A DNA stretch of 64,000 bases, from assembly GCA_023458595.1 (NCBI GenBank), contig JAEWYT010000009.1, positions 32,091 to 96,090 on the forward strand, in the 5' to 3' direction. The stretch comes from Pseudomonadota bacterium. GTDB lineage: Bacteria; Pseudomonadota; Alphaproteobacteria; Rhizobiales; Tepidamorphaceae. Below the pieces are notes generated by a model. The model saw only the letters and a list, made by a program, of their open reading frames with translations. It searched no databases and had not been told where the DNA came from. This document shows, in pieces, positions 51,905-60,191 of the stretch; position 1 is the first letter of the stretch; every line of letters starts with the position of its first letter. The translations under genes were made by a program, and so were the position numbers.

Positions 51905-52735
51905 ATGGCCGGGAAGAACGGCGCTCCTCTCGCCGCGACGATACTGCTTGCAGCGACGGCTGCCGTCTGGGCCATGCCCTTCGCCTGGATGGTGGTCGCC
52001 GCGTTGCGTCCCGACTCCGCCGGCGGCGCCGACATGGCATCGCTCTTTCCGGACTCGGACCCGTCGCTGGTCAACTTCGTCGATGCATGGCGGTCCGGCA
52101 AGTTCCCCATCTGGTATCTGAACACGGTCATACTGTGCGCCGGCATCCTGATCGTGCAGCTCGTGACGATAACCTGCGCAGGCTATGCGTTCGCGCGCAT
52201 CGAGTTTCCCGGTCGCACGGCCCTCTTCTACGTCTTCCTGCTGCAGCTGATGCTCGTGCCGCCGGTGCTCATCGTGCCCAACCTGATTACGCTGTCGCGG
52301 CTCGGACTCTACGACACGCTGCTCGGCGTCATGGCGCCGTACTTCGCCTCGGCCTTCGGCGTGTTCCTGATGAGGCAGACATTCAAGACCATCCCGCGCG
52401 ATTTCGAGGAGGCTGCGCTCGTCGACGGGGCGAGCCGCGCCCAAATCCTCTGGCGCGTGCTGGTGCCGATGGCGCGGCCGGGCTTCGTCGCCTTCGCGAT
52501 CGTCTCGGTCACCTCCCACTGGAACGAATTCCTGTGGCCGCTGATGGCGACGTCGTCGCCGTCGAACCAGGTGCTCACCGTCGGCCTGGCGAGCTTCACC
52601 CGCGGCGCCGAGAGCGGCTCGCAATGGGGGGTGATAGCGGCGGGAACGTTTTTTGTCGCTGGTCCGCTGCTGATCGTCTTCGTGTTGTTCCAGCGGCGGT
52701 TCGTATCGAGTTTCGTTTTCACAGGCATCAAATAG
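51905..52735 (+). CDS. ABC sugar-type permease 2 (UgpE/MalG-like)
   Basis: A 276-aa permease with six hydrophobic segments and the EAA loop EEAALVDGASRAQILWRVLVP near residue 175 (quoted in part). WNEFLWPLMAT downstream is a UgpE/MalG landmark. It starts four bases after permease 1 and lies nine bases before the binding-protein gene, so all are one operon. Confidence 0.92.
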   Translation: MAGKNGAPLAATILLAATAAVWAMPFAWMVVAALRPDSAGGADMASLFPDSDPSLVNFVDAWRSGKFPIWYLNTVILCAGILIVQLVTITCAGYAFARIEFPGRTALFYVFLLQLMLVPPVLIVPNLITLSRLGLYDTLLGVMAPYFASAFGVFLMRQTFKTIPRDFEEAALVDGASRAQILWRVLVPMARPGFVAFAIVSVTSHWNEFLWPLMATSSPSNQVLTVGLASFTRGAESGSQWGVIAAGTFFVAGPLLIVFVLFQRRFVSSFVFTGIK

Positions 52736-52744
52736 GAGAGATCG

Positions 52745-54064
52745 ATGAACGCCTGGAAATCCACACTGGCGGCGGGCGCCGCCGTCCTCGCCCTCGGCCT
52801 CGCGCCGGCCTGGGGTGCGACCGAGATTCAGCTCTTCTTCCCGGTCCCGGTCCAGGGCAAGCTCGCCAACGAGATGGAAAGCCTGATCGGCAAGTTCAAC
52901 GAGGAGCATCCCGAGATCGTCGTCTCCCCGGTCTATACCGGCAGCTACGACGATACCAACCTGAAGACGCGCGCCGCGATCAAGGCCGGCAAGCCGCCGG
53001 CGGCCGTTATCATGAGCGCCAACTTCATCCTGGAGTACGTCATCAACGGCGAGGTCGAATCCTACGACGCCCTCATCGAGAAGGACGGCGACACCCCGGC
53101 CCAGTTCATGGACAACTTCTGGCCGGCTCTCCACGGCAACGCCATCATCGACGGCGAGGTCTACGGCGTGCCGTTCCACAACTCGACCCCGCTGCTCTAC
53201 TACAACGTGAAGCTGTTCGAGGAAGCCGGCCTCGACCCGGACAATCCGCCGAAGACCTGGGCGGAGTGGGTCGCCGCCGCCGAGAAGCTCACCAAGCGCA
53301 ACGGCGACACGGTAGAGCAATGGGGCTTCATGATGCCCGGCACCTACGACTATCTGGGCTGGATCACGAGTGCCCTGAATATGTCGAACGGCGGTCAGTA
53401 CTACAATCCGAACTACGGCGGCGAGGTCTACTACGACACGCCGACCATGCTCGGCGCCCTCGACCTGCTGCACGACATGGTGTTCGAGTACAAGGTGATG
53501 CCGGAAGGCGTGACCGACGCGAAGGCCGTATCCAACACATTCTTCGCCGGCGACCTCGGGATGATGATCCTGTCCACGGGTGCGCTCAGCTTCGTGCGCG
53601 AGAACATGAAGGAGCCCTACAAGGTCGCCTTCGTGCCGAAGAACGTGCGCAACTCGGTGCCGATCGGTGGCGCCTCGCTGATGATGCCGAAAGGCCTCAC
53701 CGACGAGCAGAAGGCGGCCGGGTGGGAATTGGTCAAGTGGCTCACGAGTCCGGAAGTGTCCGGCCACTGGAGCCGCTTCACCGGCTATTTCGCACCGAAC
53801 CGCCACGCCTACGAGCTGGACGGGATGAAGACCTTCATCGCCGAGAATCCGGATGCCAAGGTCGCGCTCGATCAGCTCGCCTACGCCGGATCCTGGTTCG
53901 CCACCTACAACACGGTGGGCGTGCGCAAGGCGCTGGAGGACGAAGTGCAGGCCGTGCTGTCCGGCAAGAAGGAGCCGAAGCAGGCTCTGAAGGACGCCCA
54001 GGCGAACGCCGACGCCCTGATGCAGCCCTACGTCGAAGCGACTGTTCTCAAGTACACCAACTGA
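52745..54064 (+). CDS. ABC solute-binding protein (UgpB-like)
   Basis: A 439-aa periplasmic receptor of the SBP_bac_1/8 family. The signal peptide ends near residue 23 (PAWGA). The mature part has IQLFFPVPVQGKLANEMESL and GVPFHNSTPLLYYNVKLFEEAGLD (in parts), close to UgpB; the latter motif recognises glycerol-3-phosphate-type ligands in that group. GGAGAG precedes the ATG. A strong hairpin follows the stop and separates it from the phosphodiesterase. Confidence 0.9.
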   Translation: MNAWKSTLAAGAAVLALGLAPAWGATEIQLFFPVPVQGKLANEMESLIGKFNEEHPEIVVSPVYTGSYDDTNLKTRAAIKAGKPPAAVIMSANFILEYVINGEVESYDALIEKDGDTPAQFMDNFWPALHGNAIIDGEVYGVPFHNSTPLLYYNVKLFEEAGLDPDNPPKTWAEWVAAAEKLTKRNGDTVEQWGFMMPGTYDYLGWITSALNMSNGGQYYNPNYGGEVYYDTPTMLGALDLLHDMVFEYKVMPEGVTDAKAVSNTFFAGDLGMMILSTGALSFVRENMKEPYKVAFVPKNVRNSVPIGGASLMMPKGLTDEQKAAGWELVKWLTSPEVSGHWSRFTGYFAPNRHAYELDGMKTFIAENPDAKVALDQLAYAGSWFATYNTVGVRKALEDEVQAVLSGKKEPKQALKDAQANADALMQPYVEATVLKYTN

Positions 54065-54086
54065 GCTTACCGTCCTCTAAACCTCG

Positions 54087-54112
54087 CGGGGCGGCCCGAT
54101 GCGGCCGCCCCG
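54087..54112 (+). terminator. Perfect 10-bp hairpin between binding protein and phosphodiesterase genes
   Basis: CGGGGCGGCC (54087-54096), loop CGATGC, GGCCGCCCCG (54103-54112), followed by TTCCC without a T-run. Such GC-rich stems after binding-protein genes typically stabilise the upstream message and lower downstream expression. Confidence 0.65.
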
Positions 54113-54141
54113 TTCCCGATCGAATGTCGCGCGAGATTTCC

Positions 54142-54999
54142 ATGCTCCTTGCCCATCTGACCGATCTGCACGTTCGCCCCGTCGGTACTCCCGCCTACCG
54201 GGTCGTCGACACCAATATGCTGACCGAGCGCGCCCTGCGCGCGGTGGCGGCCCTGCGTCCGGCGCCGGATGCGTTGATCGTCTCAGGCGATCTCACCGAT
54301 TGCGGTCTCGTCGAGGAATACGATCTGCTCGCCGCGATGATCGACCGGCATCTTTCGATGCCGGTCTACGTCATCCCCGGCAATCACGATCGTCGCGACA
54401 ATCTGAAGGCGCACCTGTCCCATTTGCCCGGCATCGCCGGCACCGGCGATTTCATCCACTACACCGTCGACGATCTGCCGATCCGCCTCGTGATGCTCGA
54501 TACCGTGGAGCCGGGCTTCGGACATGGCACGCTCTGCGCCGAGCGGCTGGCTTTCCTGGACGAGACGCTTTCCGCCGAGCCCGGCAAGCCGACCGTGATC
54601 GTCATGCACCATCCGCCATTCGTGTGCGGGATCAAGCACATGGACGAGATCAATCTGCATGACGCCGACGCGTTCGCCGAGGTCGTTGGGCGCCACGGCC
54701 AGGTCGAGCGGATCCTCTGCGGTCACCATCATCGGCCGATCGTCTCGCGCTTCGCGGGCACCGTTCTACAGGTCGTCCCGAGCGTCGCACATCAGGTGGA
54801 ATTCGATCTCTCCGCCGATGCGCCCGCGGCTTTCGTCATGGAGCCGGCGGCCTTCCAGCTCCATCAATGGACGCCGGAGGGCGGCCTGATCTCCCACGGT
54901 GTCTACGTGGAGAACTATCCCGGCCCCTATCCCTTCATTGCCGACGCGGACTACCCCGGCGACAAGGGCGAAGGCGAGAAGGGGCAGGCGCTCGAGTGA
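54142..54999 (+). CDS. Metallophosphoesterase, GpdQ/CpdA-like phosphodiesterase
   Basis: A 285-aa binuclear metallophosphoesterase with no signal peptide. The motifs are HLTDLHV (residues 5-11), VSGDLTDCG, PGNHDRRD, MHHPPF and CGHHHRP, in the order of GpdQ and cAMP phosphodiesterase CpdA. ATG 54142 matches the GpdQ N-terminus (MLLAHLTD); an ATG 18 bases earlier lacks a ribosome-binding site. Next to a Ugp-type importer it most likely splits imported glycerophosphodiesters to glycerol-3-phosphate and alcohol. Confidence 0.9.
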   Translation: MLLAHLTDLHVRPVGTPAYRVVDTNMLTERALRAVAALRPAPDALIVSGDLTDCGLVEEYDLLAAMIDRHLSMPVYVIPGNHDRRDNLKAHLSHLPGIAGTGDFIHYTVDDLPIRLVMLDTVEPGFGHGTLCAERLAFLDETLSAEPGKPTVIVMHHPPFVCGIKHMDEINLHDADAFAEVVGRHGQVERILCGHHHRPIVSRFAGTVLQVVPSVAHQVEFDLSADAPAAFVMEPAAFQLHQWTPEGGLISHGVYVENYPGPYPFIADADYPGDKGEGEKGQALE

Positions 55000-55368
55000 G
55001 ATCGGGACGGCGAGACGACATCGTCCCGTCCGATACCAGGCGCGGAGCGGCAACGTCGCGCGAACCCCGTGCAGCCGCAGACCGGTCGGCAACGCAGTGT
55101 CTTCCGTACACGGCGTGAAGCCGCGAATTCGCCTGCACTTTAAGTGACCCGACAATCCAAAGCGCGGAACGGTTTTCCCGTACGGGGCATCGCATGCGCT
55201 TCGCTCGCGGGCCGGCTCGTGCATGGCCTCGGGCGCCGAACGCCGACGCATCAGGATCGTGCCTACTGGTATGACGGCGAACCTCCTCGGGTAGGCGGTT
55301 ACGAGCCCAGAATATTTCGGTTTGTGTTATATGGATGCCAATAGAGTTACGTTTTCGGAAATCCTGTA
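55000..55368. other. Intergenic region after the phosphodiesterase gene
   Basis: There is no convincing gene. At 55004-55029 CGGGACG and CGTCCCG can form a 7-bp stem with a 12-base loop and no T-run, a weak terminator candidate for the Ugp operon. Base composition falls from GC-rich to markedly AT-rich after about 55310, which leads into the lrp promoter. Confidence 0.4.
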
Positions 55369-55397
55369 TTGACATTTCTTTTTGATTTGAGAAAATT
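55369..55397 (+). promoter_or_regulatory. Sigma-70-like promoter of the Lrp-M24-Liv operon
   Basis: A consensus TTGACA (55369-55374) is followed after 17 bases by AAAATT (55392-55397), a weak -10. The predicted transcript would begin near 55404 and leave a short leader before TTG 55420. This argues against the in-frame TTG at 55369 as translation start. Confidence 0.5.
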
Positions 55398-55419
55398 CGC
55401 ACGAAAGGGATGGATTGCC

Positions 55420-55923
55420 TTGACCAAGAGCCGACTTGACCGATCAGAGAAGCTCATCATCCGCCTCCTGCAGGAGGACGGACGGATGTCGACCGCGGAG
55501 ATGGCGCGGCGTTTGGGCATCAGCGAGCCGACGGTTCGCAAGAAGCTGAGCCAGCTCACCCAGCAGGGTCGCGTCCGCATCCGGGCGACTGCCGATCCGG
55601 TCGAGCTTGGCTACGAAGCCTCGGCGTTCATCGGAATTGATGTGGAGCGTAATGCAATAATAAAGGTGGCGGACGTCCTGAAGCAGTACTCTTTTGTTGA
55701 CAGCGTGGCTGTTACGACCGGCCCCTATGACCTCATAATCAAGGCGTGCTTCACAACACTACAAGATCTTTACGACTTTATTCTTGTAGAGCTTGCTGCC
55801 GTTGAGGGCATAAAAGACACTAACTCGCTTATGATACTTAACAATATCAAGAGTGATGGCCTCATTGGGGTCGCTGGAATTGACGAAACCGCAGATGACG
55901 CACTCGACGTCATGCACCGCTAA
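55420..55923 (+). CDS. Lrp/AsnC-family transcriptional regulator
   Basis: A 167-aa regulator with an N-terminal helix-turn-helix (DRSEKLIIRLLQEDGRMS then TAEMARRLGISEPTVRKKL) and a C-terminal RAM effector domain (VELGYEASAFIGIDVE, SVAVTTGPYDLIIKAC). TTG 55420 is preferred: AAAGGGATGG lies before it and the promoter lies upstream of it. The second half uses AT-rich codons (AATAATAAAG, CTTATGATACT) unlike the neighbours, which hints at a different origin. It is followed after 12 bases by the M24 gene and probably senses that enzyme's substrate or product, as AsnC-type DoeX does for ectoine. Confidence 0.9.
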   Translation: MTKSRLDRSEKLIIRLLQEDGRMSTAEMARRLGISEPTVRKKLSQLTQQGRVRIRATADPVELGYEASAFIGIDVERNAIIKVADVLKQYSFVDSVAVTTGPYDLIIKACFTTLQDLYDFILVELAAVEGIKDTNSLMILNNIKSDGLIGVAGIDETADDALDVMHR

Positions 55924-55935
55924 CGGAGCCCCTGA

Positions 55936-57096
55936 ATGCCCATCTTCTCCAAGCCCGAGATGTCGCGCCGTATCGATGCCCTGCGGGCGAAACTGGCCAA
56001 GCAGAACGTCGACGTGGCGTTCCTGCACACCGCCGACAACGTCTTCTACATGACCGGCGTCCCCCTGCTGTCGGAGTGGGGCCGTCCGATGTGGGCGATC
56101 CTGCCCGCCTCCGGCTCCAGCGCGGTCTGTGGCGCGGCGATCGAACAAGAGAACATGCAGGAGCACAGCTCATTCGATGAGGTGCTCGCCTATGGAGACG
56201 ACGAGAATGTCGTTCATGCCAGCCTGAAGCTCTGCTCGGACTTCATCTCGCGGAGGGGTCCCGGAAAACTGCGGTTGGGCATCGAGGAAGCTCTTCTTCC
56301 CGTCGCGCTGCACCGTGCCCTTCGCTCGCGGTTTCCCGATGCCGAGCTTGTGGAAGTCGGCCCGCTCCTGGAGGAGCTGCGTCTCATCAAGTCCGACGAG
56401 GAGATTCGCCTGCTCGAGCTGGGCGCCAGCATCGCGAAGGTCGGCGCGGACGCGTTCCTCGAAGCCCTGCAGGAGAACGTCACGGAGCTTGCCGTCGTCG
56501 CCCATTCGGTCGCGGCGTGCAACACGGCGCTGGGTGCGCTCTCTGACAACGGGCTGACAAGCACCTACGCCTACGCCCAGTTCGGTGATCACACGATGGT
56601 GCCGCATCTCCACGCCACGAGCCGGCGGCTGCGTCGGGGCGACCTGGTGTCCTTGAACATCTTCCCGGTCGTCTGGGGCTACTGCACCGAGCTGGAGCGG
56701 ACGTTCGTCTTTGGCGACGCCCCGCCGGAGATCCGCCGTCCGCTCGACGCGGTCAATGAGGCATTCGAGGCCGGCAAGGAAGCGGTTCGCCCCGGTGTCG
56801 CGGCGGCTGACATCGATGCGCTGACCCGCGGCATACTCGAGAAGTACGACCTCGCCAAGTACATCCGCCATGGCACCGGACACGCGCACGGCATCATGAT
56901 CGGCTCCGCCGGCCGCGAGGAAAAGGGCGAGTTGCGCATCTACAACAAGACGCCGCTGGCGCCGAACATGGCGAACTCTGTCGAACCCGGTGTCTACATT
57001 CCCGGGCTCGGCGGCTTCCGTCACTCCGACGTGTTGATCGTCACGGATTCGGGCGCCCGCTGCATCACAGACTTCCCGCGCGACATTGGTATCTAG
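55936..57096 (+). CDS. Creatinase-like M24-family protein (creatine/ectoine hydrolase clade)
   Basis: A 386-aa pita-bread-fold protein. It is not a normal metallopeptidase: the metal ligands are replaced (SLNIFP instead of D-x-G; TELERT instead of D-x-TRT; GFRHSD instead of the last Glu). Instead it follows creatinase: VPHLHATSRRLRRGD carries the His matching creatinase His232, LNIFPVVWGYCTELERT the Glu262 block, GTGHAHG His324, GREEKGEL Arg335 and SVEPGVYIP Glu358. The His376 position is Ser here (RHSD versus REHD), so the substrate may differ from creatine; ectoine hydrolase DoeA/EutD is another relative. It lies between an Lrp regulator and a Liv-type importer. Confidence 0.85.
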   Translation: MPIFSKPEMSRRIDALRAKLAKQNVDVAFLHTADNVFYMTGVPLLSEWGRPMWAILPASGSSAVCGAAIEQENMQEHSSFDEVLAYGDDENVVHASLKLCSDFISRRGPGKLRLGIEEALLPVALHRALRSRFPDAELVEVGPLLEELRLIKSDEEIRLLELGASIAKVGADAFLEALQENVTELAVVAHSVAACNTALGALSDNGLTSTYAYAQFGDHTMVPHLHATSRRLRRGDLVSLNIFPVVWGYCTELERTFVFGDAPPEIRRPLDAVNEAFEAGKEAVRPGVAAADIDALTRGILEKYDLAKYIRHGTGHAHGIMIGSAGREEKGELRIYNKTPLAPNMANSVEPGVYIPGLGGFRHSDVLIVTDSGARCITDFPRDIGI

Positions 57097-57141
57097 GTCG
57101 CGTCCGGGGATGGACCGAAACCTTCCATTGGAGCTTGAACC

Positions 57142-58392
57142 ATGACCACGGATAAAAAGACGATTCAGTCCATGGCGGCACCCGTCAACCGTCGCTCGGT
57201 GTTTGTTCTCGCTGCCGGCATGGCCGGCGCCATGATCCTCGGCGGCAGCGGCCCGGGGTGGGCGCAAGCCGAGGATATCCGGATCGGCGCGCTGATGCCG
57301 CTGTCCGGAGCGGGTGGCAGCTTTGGCCAAGAGATGCTCGCCTCGGCGAAAATCGCGCTCGAAGAGATCAACGCGGCAGGCGGTCCACTTGGCCGGAAGA
57401 TCGTTCTGATCGAGGAGAACGACGAGACCAGTCCGGAGGCTGCGGTGCGTGGCGCCCGCAAGCTGGTCGATGTCGACAAGGTGGCCGGGATCATCGGCAC
57501 CTGGGCCAGCAGCGTGACATTGGCGGTCGCGCCTATCGTCCAGGAGAACAAGCTCATCCAGCTTTCCACCTCCGGCGCAAGCCGCATTACCGAGGTTCAG
57601 AAGAACGGCCACCTCTTCCGGACCGAGCCTGACGATCTCCTGTTCGGAAAGGCATATGCCGAGTACGCCGCCGATCAGGGCTGGAAGAAGGCCGCCGTTC
57701 TCGGCCTGAACGTGCCGTTCACTCAGATGACGGTCGAAGCCTTCAAGGACCGCTTCGAGGCACGCGGCGGCCAGGTCACGAGCTTCACCACCTACAACGA
57801 GGATCAGACGACCTTCCGCACGGAGGTGGCGCGCGCCTTCGCAGACGAACCGGATTTCATCCATATCTCCGGCTACGAGCCCGACATCACCGCTATTCTG
57901 AAGGCGGCCTACCAGGCGGGCTTCACGGGGCGCTTCATCGTTCCGGGCTTCGCTGTGAGCTCGGAGCTCATCAAGAACGCCGGCCCGGCCGCTGAAGGCC
58001 TGATACTGGTGGAGGAGGGCGTCGCCGAAGGATCGCCCGCCTATGAGAGGCTCGCCAAGGGCCTGGGAGGCGACCGCTACTACTCGTTCGGTGCACAGGC
58101 CTACGACCAGCTGGTGCTCCTGGCGCTTGCCATCGAGGCCGCCAACGCCACCGATGGCGTCGAGCTCGATGCGGCCATCCGGAAGGTGTCGGGCCCCGAA
58201 GGGACACCCGTAACGTCGTTTGCCGAAGGCATTGAAGCGCTGCGCAAGGGCGAGCAAATCAACTACCAGGGGGCCTCCGGACCGATCGACTTTGACGAGA
58301 ACGGGAATATCGCCAGGGCGAACTTCCGCGTCTCCATGGTCAAGGACGGACAGATCACCCCGGTCGGCGCCATTCAGGACGTCGAGTTCTGA
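57142..58392 (+). CDS. Branched-chain-type ABC substrate-binding protein (Peripla_BP_6)
   Basis: A 416-aa periplasmic receptor. It has a twin-arginine-like signal (NRRSVFVLAAGMAGA) with cleavage near GWAQAE. The mature start IRIGALMPLSGAGGSFGQEML is the standard ligand-pocket strand; two lobes follow. GGAGCTTGAACC precedes ATG 57142. It is 45 bases after the creatinase-like gene, and the stop is followed by a perfect hairpin. It probably binds the amide or amino-acid-like substrate of the M24 enzyme. Confidence 0.91.
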   Translation: MTTDKKTIQSMAAPVNRRSVFVLAAGMAGAMILGGSGPGWAQAEDIRIGALMPLSGAGGSFGQEMLASAKIALEEINAAGGPLGRKIVLIEENDETSPEAAVRGARKLVDVDKVAGIIGTWASSVTLAVAPIVQENKLIQLSTSGASRITEVQKNGHLFRTEPDDLLFGKAYAEYAADQGWKKAAVLGLNVPFTQMTVEAFKDRFEARGGQVTSFTTYNEDQTTFRTEVARAFADEPDFIHISGYEPDITAILKAAYQAGFTGRFIVPGFAVSSELIKNAGPAAEGLILVEEGVAEGSPAYERLAKGLGGDRYYSFGAQAYDQLVLLALAIEAANATDGVELDAAIRKVSGPEGTPVTSFAEGIEALRKGEQINYQGASGPIDFDENGNIARANFRVSMVKDGQITPVGAIQDVEF

Positions 58393-58418
58393 TGCCCGAC
58401 TGCTGCAATGTTGTAGAG

Positions 58419-58442
58419 GGACGCCGCCGCGAGGCGGCGTCC
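58419..58442 (+). terminator. Perfect 10-bp hairpin between binding-protein and LivH-like genes
   Basis: GGACGCCGCC (58419-58428), loop GCGA, GGCGGCGTCC (58433-58442), no T-run. A tetraloop stem this strong after the binding-protein gene is a typical RNase barrier or partial terminator that keeps receptor in excess over permease. Confidence 0.7.
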
Positions 58443-58461
58443 GATTGACGGGCAGAGTTCC

Positions 58462-59325
58462 GTGTTCGAACTGCAGCTCTATTTCGTCTCGGCGCTGATC
58501 TCAGCCGCAATCCTCGTACTGCCCGCAGCCGCAATCTCACTGGTTTATGGCGTGCTGCGCTATCCCAACTTCGCTCTGCCCGAGTTCATGACCCTCGGCG
58601 CGTATCTGGCGCTGTTCCTCTGCGGTCTGGCGATGCCCCTGTGGCTCGCAGCTCTCTTGGCGGCGTTGCTCGCCGGGCTCATCGCCCTGCTTATCGACCA
58701 GACCGCGTTCCGCTTCGTGCGCGGTGCCGGGACGCTGCCTCCGGTACTTCTGTCGCTGGGCCTCATGCTGTTCCTGCAGAACGCCGTTCGCTTCGTGTGG
58801 GGCAACGATACGCTGCAGTATCCGATCGAGCTGATGCGCCCCTTCAATGTCGCCGGCTTCATCGTTACGCCGACGCAGGCGGTCGTGATCGGTGCGGTCG
58901 CCGCCATCGTCCTCTTTGGGATGGCGGTTCTGCGATGGACGCCCTTTGGCCGGGCGGTGCGTGCGACGTCCACCAATCCCGAGCTCGCCATCGTCACCGG
59001 CGTGCGGCCCGAGGTGGTCTACGGCGGCGTCATGTTCGCCGCGGGAGCCCTTGCCGCGGTCGGCGGCGTTGCGCTCGCCGCAGAAACGTCGCTGACGCCA
59101 CTGTTGGGATGGCGTGTTCTGATCCCGCTTTTCGCGGCGGCGATCCTCGGCGGCCTCGGCAGTGTGACGGGCGCCACGCTTGCCGCGCTCCTCTTGGCCA
59201 CCGTCTCCGAGTTCAGCCTCTTCGTCCTGCCGGTCACCTACAAGACCGCACTGGCCTTCCTCGTTCTCGCACTGGTCCTGCTGTTCAGGCCGACCGGCCT
59301 CCTCGGTTCCGGCAAAGACCGATGA
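58462..59325 (+). CDS. Branched-chain-type ABC permease, LivH-like (second system)
   Basis: A 287-aa permease with about eight hydrophobic segments, beginning at GTG 58462. Landmarks are AAAISLVYGVLRYPNFALPEF near residue 22 (partly quoted), RAVRATSTNPELAIVTGV and the C-terminal LLFRPTGLLGSG. The stop overlaps the next ATG by four bases. It is less similar to the LivH-like protein at 36628 than expected for a recent duplicate. Confidence 0.9.
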   Translation: MFELQLYFVSALISAAILVLPAAAISLVYGVLRYPNFALPEFMTLGAYLALFLCGLAMPLWLAALLAALLAGLIALLIDQTAFRFVRGAGTLPPVLLSLGLMLFLQNAVRFVWGNDTLQYPIELMRPFNVAGFIVTPTQAVVIGAVAAIVLFGMAVLRWTPFGRAVRATSTNPELAIVTGVRPEVVYGGVMFAAGALAAVGGVALAAETSLTPLLGWRVLIPLFAAAILGGLGSVTGATLAALLLATVSEFSLFVLPVTYKTALAFLVLALVLLFRPTGLLGSGKDR

Positions 59326-60191
59326 CGGCCTATCTCGTCGCTATACTCATTTTCGCCGCGATCTACGGCTTCGTCGCACTGGGCCTCAATATCCAATGGG
59401 GGCTGACGGGGCTCATCAATCTCGGCCAGGTCGCATTTTTCGCGGTCGGGGCATACTGCACGGCCCTGCTCGGTCCCTCGGGGCTTCCATTCTTCCTGGC
59501 CCTCGTCGTTGCGGCTGTCGTGAGCGGGGCTCTCGGCGGCGCCGTCGCGCTCTTCACGCCCCGACTGCGCGAGGATTACCTGGCGATCGTCACGCTCGGC
59601 CTGTCGGAATTTGTCAGACTGATGTTCCTCAATGAGAAGTGGATGTCCGGCGGACCCGACGGGATAGCCGGCATCCCGCGGCCCTTCACGATCCCGGCTC
59701 TCGGCAGCGAGGCCTCGTTTCTTGTGATCGCCTCGGGGCTGCTGCTGCTGGCGTTCGTGTTCAGCCTGCGCCTGGCGCGGTTTCCGATCGGGCGCACCCT
59801 GCGTGCCATTCGCGAGGACGACACCGTCGTCGCCTCCGTCGGCAAGCCGCCCCTTTACTTCAAGACGCTCGCATTCATTCTGGGAGCAGCGCTCGCCGGC
59901 ATCGGGGGGGCGCTGTTCGCCAGCTATCTCACCTACATCTCGCCGGATATGTTCGGCCCCAACGTATCCATCTACGTCCTTGCGGCGGTGCTGCTGGGCC
60001 GTCAGGGATCGGCGCTTGGCACGCTCGGTGGAACGGCGATCGTTGCGGCGCTCCTGGAAGGCACCCGGCTCCTGAAGGACTACATCACCGTCATCGACGG
60101 TGTTCAGCTCGCCGCTCTGCGATTGATGGCGCTGGGCCTGGCGCTGATGCTCATCGTGGCCATCCGTTATCGTCCCGCGAGGCGCCGATGA
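59322..60191 (+). CDS. Branched-chain-type ABC permease, LivM-like (second system)
   Basis: A 289-aa permease, eight to nine hydrophobic segments, shorter than the 345-aa LivM-like protein of the first system because the N-terminal helices are missing. NIQWGLTGLINLGQVAFFAVGAY and GRTLRAIREDDTVVASVGK are family landmarks (in parts). ATG 59322 overlaps the previous stop (ATGA). Its own stop overlaps the LivG-like ATG in the same way. Confidence 0.9.
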   Translation: MTAYLVAILIFAAIYGFVALGLNIQWGLTGLINLGQVAFFAVGAYCTALLGPSGLPFFLALVVAAVVSGALGGAVALFTPRLREDYLAIVTLGLSEFVRLMFLNEKWMSGGPDGIAGIPRPFTIPALGSEASFLVIASGLLLLAFVFSLRLARFPIGRTLRAIREDDTVVASVGKPPLYFKTLAFILGAALAGIGGALFASYLTYISPDMFGPNVSIYVLAAVLLGRQGSALGTLGGTAIVAALLEGTRLLKDYITVIDGVQLAALRLMALGLALMLIVAIRYRPARRR

